Shown piece after piece: positions 33,344-40,045 of a DNA stretch of 40,045 bases. The position numbers and the translations under genes were made by a program. The stretch is from Pseudomonadota bacterium (GTDB taxonomy: Bacteria > Pseudomonadota > Alphaproteobacteria > Micropepsales > Micropepsaceae). Location: positions 1 to 40,045 of the forward strand of contig JACQDN010000038.1 of the NCBI GenBank assembly GCA_016201105.1, written 5' to 3'. The notes below the pieces were generated by a model that saw only the letters and a list, made by a program, of their open reading frames with translations, ran no database searches and had not been told where the DNA came from. Within the stretch, counting starts at the first letter, position 1. Each line of letters begins with the position of its first letter.

Positions 33344-36300
33344 ATGTTCGAAGCGAACTATGACCATCGTCAGCTGAAGTCGAAATTGCTGGCGGGTGCT
33401 GCAGGTATCGCTGCGGTGGCAGCGACAAGTGCGGCATACGCCGACGACGCTGCGCAAAAGTGGTCATGGGCGGTTGATGCGGGCGGCGGTGTCGGATCCG
33501 GTTTCACGGCCGGCAAGATCGATCTGCTTGCACCTGTTTGGCAGGACATGGACTCGCTGTTGTTCGTGCGTTTGGGCGCGAGCAGCAGCAACGAAGTCAC
33601 CAGCTCCTACAATCTCGGCCTCGGCTATCGCGCCAAGATCGATCCGGAATGGATTCTCGGTCTCTACGCGGGCTGGGACGGCTCGACGACGGAATTCGAT
33701 CACCACAGTTTCAATCAGGTCGCGCTCGGCGCCGAACTGATGAGCACCGATTGGGATTTCCGCATCAACGGCTACGTCGCGGATAAAGCCCAGAAGACGA
33801 TCACCGGCAAATACGAACTCTTCATCCACGACACCCGCATCGCGATTCTGCAAGGTCAGGAAGCGGCGCTCAGCGGTCTCGACGGCGAAGTCGGCTATCG
33901 CGTGTTCCACACCGACGACACCGATGTGCGTCTGTTCGTCGGCGGCTTCTGGTTCGATCGCAGCGATGCAAAAAGCGTGTCGACGGGCCGTACTTTCGAC
34001 TTCGCCTATGGACCACTCGCGGGCCCGAAGGGTCGCGCGGAAGTCAACGTGTTCGATCTCGACGGCCTGGGCGCGCAATCGCGCCTGTCGTTCGAAGGCG
34101 AAATCGCCCATGACGATCGGCGCGGCACCACCGGCTTTGTCGGCGCCACGGTTCGCATTCCGCTCGACGTCGTCTCAGGCGGCGGTGCGCAAGCGCTCGA
34201 CGATCTAGATCGCCGCATGGTCGATCCGGTCCGGCGCAACGACAACGTTTTGACGCAGTGGAATTTCAGCAAGCCCGAACCCGTCATCATTTACGGGCCC
34301 CACATGCGTTCGCAGCCCACCAACACGCTGCTCTATGTCGACAACAGCGTGGGCCTCGGCTCCTATCCCGATCCCACCACACTGCACGATGCCACGACGC
34401 GCACGACGGTCGGCACCGAGCATTACATCAACTCGTTCATCGTCATCACGTCCAAGGAAGGCGACGTGCTGGTCGACACCGCGGCCAAGGAAGGCTTCAT
34501 GCAGTCCGGCCAGTCGCTGGTCGGCGGCAACGAGACGTTCAAGGTTCACGGCACGATCTCCGGCCTGACCTACACGCACACCTTCGCGCCCGGCACGACG
34601 GATCCGTCGCTGAACGCGATGAACTATACGAACCCGGTCAATCTGATCGGCACCGATCACGATAACGTCTACGGCTTCACCATCGAAGGCACCTTCGAAG
34701 ACGCGATCTACGGCCACAACGTCGATCATCTGAACGTCTCGAAGATGCGCATCGACGGCAAGGAGGACGGCCAGGCCCCGTACGGCGAATACGGCCTCTA
34801 CATCCGCACCAACACTTCCAAGAACATGAATCTGGATATGTGGGGCGACAACATCTCGCACGTGCAGGAAGACGGCGTCGAGCTCGTCAGCGACATCGAG
34901 GATTACGGCAGCAGCACCCAGCACATCACGATGATCAACGTCAATGTCACCGACGCGGGTGAAGACGGCATCGACTTCGATGCTTACACCTATTACTCCA
35001 CGTTGCGGCAGACCATCTCGATCACCGGTTCGCACGTCTTCGGCGTCGGCAACAACGGCATCGACGATTCGATCGACACTTATGGCGGCTACATCCGCCA
35101 GACGATCGGCATCCACAATTCGACCGTCTTTTTCGCCGGCAACTACGGCATGTACTTCAAGGCCTATGCCGGGGGCGGCGGCACGGCCATCCAGACCATC
35201 ACGATCGACCCGACCTTCGTGCACTTCAACGGCACCGGCATCGGCATCCAGGCCTATGCCGATGACGCGACGGTCTATCAGTTCGCGACGCTGACCGACG
35301 TCTATGCCGGTTACAACTACTACGACAACATCCGCATCGGTGCGGACGCCTCCGACGGCTTCGTCGATCAGGGCGTCGTGATGTACGACACCAGGGCCGA
35401 TGACAGCTTCTACGGCCGCGGCGTGGTCATGACCGCCTTTGCCGAGGACGGCGGCGCGGTGTTCCAGTCGCTTTATTCGCCTGAGCTGGATGCGAACGGC
35501 AACTACCTCGACAACATCCACATCACCGGCTCAACTCGGACTTACGGCTATGTCCATCAGAACGTGGACCTGCCGTATCTCCAGGCTTCGAACAGCGATT
35601 ACGGCAACGGCGTGTACATGCGTGGCTACGCTTACAACAGCGGCACCACCGTTCAGAATCTGTTTCTGTTCGATATCGACGCCAATCACAACTATTTGGA
35701 CGGCGTGCACGTCGAGGGTTATGCCAAGGGCTACTTCGACCCGACGCTGGTGACGCAGTATGTCGGCATCAACTATGGCGACTTCTTCTACAACGAGAAC
35801 GGCGTTTCGATCAGCACACGCGCGAACGGCCCCTATGCCACGACGTACTCCTATGCGCGCGTCCGCAATTCGTTCATGTCGGACAACTACAACGACGGTG
35901 CGCGGTTCAAGGCCTATGCGGCCCACTACGGTTCCGCGCAGCAGGTTGTCGATGTGTTCAACGACGAGTTTGACTTCAACTATAGCAACGGCGCGGTATT
36001 CCTCGCCGAGAGTTCGACGGTCGGCTTCGCCTCGCAAAAAGCCTATGTGTTCGATTCGGAATTCGACGACAACGGCAACAACGGTCTGGTGATCGGGGCC
36101 GATGCCTTCTTCGGCGGCGTCACTGAACAGAACGCGCTGCTGGCGTTCAATGAATTCGATTCCAACGAGAACGACGGCGTACTCCAGTACGCAATTGCCA
36201 GCAAATATACGATCGGCTCATCGGTCTATTATTCGTCGATCACGCAGAACGTCTTGTCGTACTACTTCAGCGCCGATTTCAACGAAGCCAACGGCTGGGG

Positions 36301-39300
36301 AATCTCCGACGTCGCCTTCATCGGCGGCAACATCAACCAGCTGACCTACCTCGTCGGCGGCGACATGTCGTACAACGGCGCCAACGGCCTGTACGACAAG
36401 CAATTCGCCTACAATTATTCGACGATCTATTCCAATCTCTATGTGCTCGGCAGCACCGCCGACCACAACACCCTGAGCGGTATCGTCGAAAAGTCGGATG
36501 CGGTGTCGAAAAACACCGGCTTCGACTACACCTACATCGTCGATACGACGGTGGTGGCGTTCAGCCATGCCGACCACAACGGCCTTGACGGCTTCTCCAA
36601 CACGGCCGATGCGGAGAACATTCACAGCCTCAACATCCAATATGTGACGCTGTACGACTCCACATTCGATCACAACGCGCGCGATGGCGCCCAGTTCTAC
36701 GCCTATCAGAAGTTCGGCCCCGGCAGCTTCGGCGCTGCCATCCAGGACGTGACGATCGTCGGCAGCGACTTCTCCCACGACGGCCGCGACGGCCTGCATC
36801 TCTATGCCGAAGCGACCGCCAACCAGGGCCGCGCCGAGCAGCACTTCAACATCTTCTCCTCGACGTTCGACCATAATGGCGACAACGGCATCTATATCGG
36901 CGCCAACGCCCATGACGGCGTTTATGTGGCCGGCTTCCCTTGCCAGTACGTGCAGGGTCTTCTCGGCGGCTGCGCTTTCGTGCGCCAGACGGTGAACATC
37001 AGCAATTCCGACGCGTCGTACAACACAGACGACGGCATCTATATGCACATCAGCGCCAGCAATTATGGCGCGATCTATACCTATTCCGGCCGTCCGAACT
37101 ATCAACCGACGCTGCAGCTCTACAATACCACCGTCGACGACAACGGGCTGGATGGCCTGGGCATGGTCAACACGGTCGGCAATGCGAGCTATCTCTACCA
37201 GTACGTGCTGGCAGTGAATTCGCACTTCGACAGCAACACCCGCTACGGCATCTACGGCCACAGCCATATGTATACGGCGTTCGCCAGCGGTCCGTCGCAG
37301 CTGATCCAGATCGTGACGCTTTACGGCTATGATGGCGGCACCTCGAGTGCCGACTTCAACGGCCGCGAAGGCATCGATATCTACACCTATGCCTACGGCG
37401 GCTACTTCTTCAAGAGCATCGCCGTCAACGCCGTCAATCTCGTTTATGCCGACGTCTCCTACAACGGTCAGATCGGCGAAGGCGACGGCGTCGAAATGGA
37501 CATGAATTCGCGGGGCGACTATTTCGCCGTGCAGACCGTGTTCGCCTCCAACAGCCGCATCTCCTACAACAACGGCGACGGCGTGGAGATGGTCCAAGTG
37601 GGCTATCGCGATTACTTCGACATCCAGCAGCTGACCGCGCTCTCCACCAACGTCGACTACAACGAAGAAGACGGCGCGCGGATGTACCAGGGTGAATCCT
37701 ATGCCGTCCTGGCGGACCAGTACTTCTATTCGCTGGGCAGCACGTTCGACCGCAATGACTTCAGCGGCCTGTCCATGTCGCAGGTTGCCTTCTTCAGCCC
37801 GACCGCCGATCAGCACGCGACGACGTATTACACCAGCTTCAGCTACAACTACGACGGCCAGGGCGTGAACATGTTCCAGCTCGGCCTGGACGACACCATC
37901 CAGTTCTCGACCTTCTACGGCTACAAGGACACCATCGACGGCAACGAGTTCGACGGCGTGTCGATGGTCCAGCTCGCCTATAACCCCGTCGACGGCGTCC
38001 AGACCTTCACGGCGATCGACAGCAACATCAACAAGAACGAAGAAGACGGCGTGACGATGTATCAGCACGTCACGTCTGCGACGCTTGGCTATCAGGGCTT
38101 CTACATTTCCGGCACGCACGTCAACAAAAACGGCGGCGATGGTGTGGAGATGTACCAGGTCGGGTACAAGAACTCCGTCACGCTCCAGAGCGCCACCGCT
38201 CTGTCGAGCACAATTTCCAACAACACTGTCGACGGCGTGAGGATGGAGCAGTACGGCACGTCCGACTACGTCGCCGACATCCAGTCGTTCTTCGCCAGCG
38301 GCACCACCGTCAACAACAACGGCGGCTTCGGCGTGTACATGTACCAGGATGTCGATCCGCCGATCCTCGTGGCGCAGTACTTCTATGCCTATTACAGCAA
38401 TTTCGACGGCAACACCTTCGACGGCCTGAGCATGACGCAGCTCACCGTCGGCGGAACGTATGTTTTCCAGACGGCGTACACCTATTTCACCGGCTTCAAC
38501 AACAATGGCGGCCGCGGCGTCGACATGTATCAGTACAACACCGGGCCGAGCCTCGATCAGGCTCAGGTGTTCTACGGCTTCGACGACAAGATCAACCACA
38601 ACGGATCTGACGGCGTGGCGATGGATCAGCGCGCCTACGACTCCACCTACGCCTATCAAGCCGCCATTACCCTGCACACCAACATCAACAAGAACGGCGA
38701 AGAAGGCGTGACGATGTACCAGCACGCCGAATACGCGACGCTGGCGAGCCAGGTGTTCTACGCGTTCGACGCGACGATCAACCACAACGGCAGCGATGGC
38801 GTCGAGATGTCCCAGTACGGGTACAAGAACGACGTCACGCTCCAGAGCGCCGCGGTCTACAACAGTGACATTTCGTACAACGTCGGCGACGGCGTCGAGA
38901 TGTACCAGACCGGCAACAAAGACATCACGGCCGATATCCAGTCGTTCACGGCGGTCAACACCGACGTCAACTACAACGGCGAATACGGCGTCTACATGTA
39001 CCAGGACTCCGACCCGTCGCTCCTGGTGGGCCAATACTTCTATTCGAAGAACAGCACCTTCGATCACAACACCGATGACGGCCTGCGCATGAAGCAATAC
39101 GCGCCGGGCGCCGAATACGTCTTGCAGATTGCCCGCGCGTACTCCTCGAGCTTCAGCCATAACGGCGGCTACGGCGTGTACATGTACCAGTTCAACACCG
39201 CCGGCAGCTTCCATCAGTACCAGACGTTCTTCGGCACCAACGATACGATCGACTACAACGGCGAATACGGCGTGTCGATGGATCAGATCGCCGACTTCGC

Positions 39301-40045
39301 CACGAAGGCCTATCAGACGTTCGACCTCTCCGGCGGCTCAATCAGCCACAACGAGGATGGCGGCGTGACGATGTCACAAGATGCCGCCTTCAGCACGTAC
39401 GCCACTCAGACGTTCATCGCGGACGACCTGACGATCGACCACAACGGCGGCGACGGCGTGGAGATGTACCAGGACGGGTACAAGAACACGTTCCTGCTGC
39501 AGCAGGCGTTCGCCTATGACAGCAGCATCTCGTACAACGACGGCGACGGCGTGGAGATGGTGCAACATGGCACCTTCGATTACGTGTCCGATGTCCAGTC
39601 GTTCAAGGCGATCGGTCTCACCGACAACTACAACGGCGAATACGGCGTGCGGATGTACCAGGATTCCGATCCGGCGCTCCTGGTAGGCCAGTTCTTCTAC
39701 GCGAAGGACAGCACCTTCGATCATAACTATTACGACGGCCTGCAGATGAAGCAGTACGCGCCGGGCGCCGAATACGTCCTGCAGATCGCCGATGCATACT
39801 CCACCAGCTTCAGCTACAACGGCAGCTACGGCGTGGAGATGTATCAGTACAACACCACCGCCGGCAGCTACCATCAGTACCAGACGTTCTTCGGCACCAA
39901 CGATACGATCGACTACAACGAGTATTACGGCGTGTCGATGGATCAGCGCGCCTACGACGCCTCGAAGGCCTATCAGACGTTCGACCTGGCCGGTGGCTCT
40001 GTCAGCCACAACGAATCCGGCGGCGTGGAGATGTATCAAAAGGCC
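33344..40045 (+). CDS. Second giant inverse-autotransporter-like surface protein (3' end beyond the window)
   Basis: Open from the ATG at 33344 to the window edge, 2234 codons without a stop. GGGGGATTCGC precedes the ATG exactly as in the first gene. The N-terminus repeats its plan: signal peptide (QLKSKLLAGAAGIAAVAATS.. to AYA), barrel (about 40-280) with near-identical strands, linker with LYVDNSVGLGSYPDPTTLHDA, then beta-helix coils of about 31 residues. The two proteins are colinear: the only cysteine pair I found is at 1200 and 1210 (1201 and 1211 in the paralog), and DGVEM at 1381 matches 1379. Past that point this protein switches to long super-repeats, while the first moves to a different ending. 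The total length and C-terminus are unknown. Confidence 0.9.
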   Translation, partial: MFEANYDHRQLKSKLLAGAAGIAAVAATSAAYADDAAQKWSWAVDAGGGVGSGFTAGKIDLLAPVWQDMDSLLFVRLGASSSNEVTSSYNLGLGYRAKIDPEWILGLYAGWDGSTTEFDHHSFNQVALGAELMSTDWDFRINGYVADKAQKTITGKYELFIHDTRIAILQGQEAALSGLDGEVGYRVFHTDDTDVRLFVGGFWFDRSDAKSVSTGRTFDFAYGPLAGPKGRAEVNVFDLDGLGAQSRLSFEGEIAHDDRRGTTGFVGATVRIPLDVVSGGGAQALDDLDRRMVDPVRRNDNVLTQWNFSKPEPVIIYGPHMRSQPTNTLLYVDNSVGLGSYPDPTTLHDATTRTTVGTEHYINSFIVITSKEGDVLVDTAAKEGFMQSGQSLVGGNETFKVHGTISGLTYTHTFAPGTTDPSLNAMNYTNPVNLIGTDHDNVYGFTIEGTFEDAIYGHNVDHLNVSKMRIDGKEDGQAPYGEYGLYIRTNTSKNMNLDMWGDNISHVQEDGVELVSDIEDYGSSTQHITMINVNVTDAGEDGIDFDAYTYYSTLRQTISITGSHVFGVGNNGIDDSIDTYGGYIRQTIGIHNSTVFFAGNYGMYFKAYAGGGGTAIQTITIDPTFVHFNGTGIGIQAYADDATVYQFATLTDVYAGYNYYDNIRIGADASDGFVDQGVVMYDTRADDSFYGRGVVMTAFAEDGGAVFQSLYSPELDANGNYLDNIHITGSTRTYGYVHQNVDLPYLQASNSDYGNGVYMRGYAYNSGTTVQNLFLFDIDANHNYLDGVHVEGYAKGYFDPTLVTQYVGINYGDFFYNENGVSISTRANGPYATTYSYARVRNSFMSDNYNDGARFKAYAAHYGSAQQVVDVFNDEFDFNYSNGAVFLAESSTVGFASQKAYVFDSEFDDNGNNGLVIGADAFFGGVTEQNALLAFNEFDSNENDGVLQYAIASKYTIGSSVYYSSITQNVLSYYFSADFNEANGWGISDVAFIGGNINQLTYLVGGDMSYNGANGLYDKQFAYNYSTIYSNLYVLGSTADHNTLSGIVEKSDAVSKNTGFDYTYIVDTTVVAFSHADHNGLDGFSNTADAENIHSLNIQYVTLYDSTFDHNARDGAQFYAYQKFGPGSFGAAIQDVTIVGSDFSHDGRDGLHLYAEATANQGRAEQHFNIFSSTFDHNGDNGIYIGANAHDGVYVAGFPCQYVQGLLGGCAFVRQTVNISNSDASYNTDDGIYMHISASNYGAIYTYSGRPNYQPTLQLYNTTVDDNGLDGLGMVNTVGNASYLYQYVLAVNSHFDSNTRYGIYGHSHMYTAFASGPSQLIQIVTLYGYDGGTSSADFNGREGIDIYTYAYGGYFFKSIAVNAVNLVYADVSYNGQIGEGDGVEMDMNSRGDYFAVQTVFASNSRISYNNGDGVEMVQVGYRDYFDIQQLTALSTNVDYNEEDGARMYQGESYAVLADQYFYSLGSTFDRNDFSGLSMSQVAFFSPTADQHATTYYTSFSYNYDGQGVNMFQLGLDDTIQFSTFYGYKDTIDGNEFDGVSMVQLAYNPVDGVQTFTAIDSNINKNEEDGVTMYQHVTSATLGYQGFYISGTHVNKNGGDGVEMYQVGYKNSVTLQSATALSSTISNNTVDGVRMEQYGTSDYVADIQSFFASGTTVNNNGGFGVYMYQDVDPPILVAQYFYAYYSNFDGNTFDGLSMTQLTVGGTYVFQTAYTYFTGFNNNGGRGVDMYQYNTGPSLDQAQVFYGFDDKINHNGSDGVAMDQRAYDSTYAYQAAITLHTNINKNGEEGVTMYQHAEYATLASQVFYAFDATINHNGSDGVEMSQYGYKNDVTLQSAAVYNSDISYNVGDGVEMYQTGNKDITADIQSFTAVNTDVNYNGEYGVYMYQDSDPSLLVGQYFYSKNSTFDHNTDDGLRMKQYAPGAEYVLQIARAYSSSFSHNGGYGVYMYQFNTAGSFHQYQTFFGTNDTIDYNGEYGVSMDQIADFATKAYQTFDLSGGSISHNEDGGVTMSQDAAFSTYATQTFIADDLTIDHNGGDGVEMYQDGYKNTFLLQQAFAYDSSISYNDGDGVEMVQHGTFDYVSDVQSFKAIGLTDNYNGEYGVRMYQDSDPALLVGQFFYAKDSTFDHNYYDGLQMKQYAPGAEYVLQIADAYSTSFSYNGSYGVEMYQYNTTAGSYHQYQTFFGTNDTIDYNEYYGVSMDQRAYDASKAYQTFDLAGGSVSHNESGGVEMYQKA
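37484..40045 (+). repeat. Seven-coil (219-residue) super-repeats in the second giant gene
   Basis: Units start with DGVEM at 37484, 38138, 38795 and 39452. Unit 1 is 654 bp and most diverged; units 2 and 3 are exactly 657 bp; unit 4 is cut by the window edge. Each unit has seven coils of 31-32 residues with consensus (D/Y)GVxMxQ...Q.F....(I/F)xxNxx. Marker coils recur at set places, for example GYKN in coil 1, YMYQD.DP.LLV.Q in coil 3 and MKQYAPGAEYVLQIA in coil 4. Units 3 and 4 are the most alike, as expected for recent tandem duplication. Confidence 0.9.

Noticed and set aside
37511..37519. RGD tripeptide in the second giant protein (residues 1390-1392) as an integrin-binding site
   Set aside because: It occurs once, is missing in the paralog and the other super-repeat units, and three residues are likely by chance.
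36218..39214. Very long minus-strand open frames inside the giant genes (998 aa here; also 27864-29729, 29898-31550, 31593-32957, 34205-35521, 39374-40039)
   Set aside because: They are V/D/H/A-rich mirror images of the repeated GGC/GAC/AAC codons of the plus-strand genes, have no domain or ribosome site logic, and break wherever the coil pattern changes.
27006..40045. CRISPR-like array because of many short repeats
   Set aside because: The repeats are in-frame codons for about 31-residue protein coils, with no constant repeat and spacer pattern.

Overview
The window reads as chromosomal DNA of a GC-rich alphaproteobacterium; the order is not certain. The evidence is a DUF484-xerC pair, a PAS_5-family protein, an IalB-family protein, a lipoprotein resembling the Caulobacter CC0125/CC1285 family, and a TTAA-N7-TTAA (CtrA-type) motif. 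Gene spacing is tight, with many ATGA stop/start overlaps.

Layout. The left edge (1-49, minus) holds the first residues of an IS630-type transposase. Then come a secreted DUF3298 protein and priA (minus), diverging from a plus-strand set tal-DUF484-xerC. A minus-strand cluster (9286 down to 5504) encodes an uncharacterised large protein, an APH-type phosphotransferase, a small unknown protein and an MFS transporter. A tRNA-Thr(CGT) follows, then a segment bounded by 12-bp inverted repeats. From 10.2 to 16.8 kb lie mixed metabolic genes: a Sel1-prolyl 4-hydroxylase fusion, a sulfotransferase, a di-haem cytochrome c, a PAS_5 protein, an alkylsulfatase-like metallo-hydrolase and a type-B carboxylesterase. 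From 17 to 21.3 kb are kup, a CHAP-domain lipoprotein and a membrane GT2 glycosyltransferase. From 21.5 to 25.1 kb is a four-gene tetR-hlyD-ABC ATPase-ABC permease export operon, with a probable TetR operator over its promoter. A CC0125-like lipoprotein and an IalB-like protein follow.

The last third (27.0 kb to the end) is the most striking part. Two tandem giant genes, 1938 aa and more than 2234 aa (the second leaves the window), each encode a signal peptide, an N-terminal beta-barrel resembling the inverse autotransporter (intimin/invasin-type) domain, and a very long passenger of about 30-32-residue beta-helix coils. They are paralogs, colinear for about 1380 residues, with near-identical DNA blocks and homologous promoters and leaders. 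The second carries an expanding array of 219-residue seven-coil super-repeats. The likely role is a pair of long rod-like surface adhesins exported by the type Ve route; this is inference.

Four intergenic sites carry copies of a structured palindromic repeat. Its inner stems differ in sequence from copy to copy but stay self-complementary, which suggests selection on, or spread of, a folded form. One copy supplies the last codons and stop of the CC0125-like lipoprotein gene.
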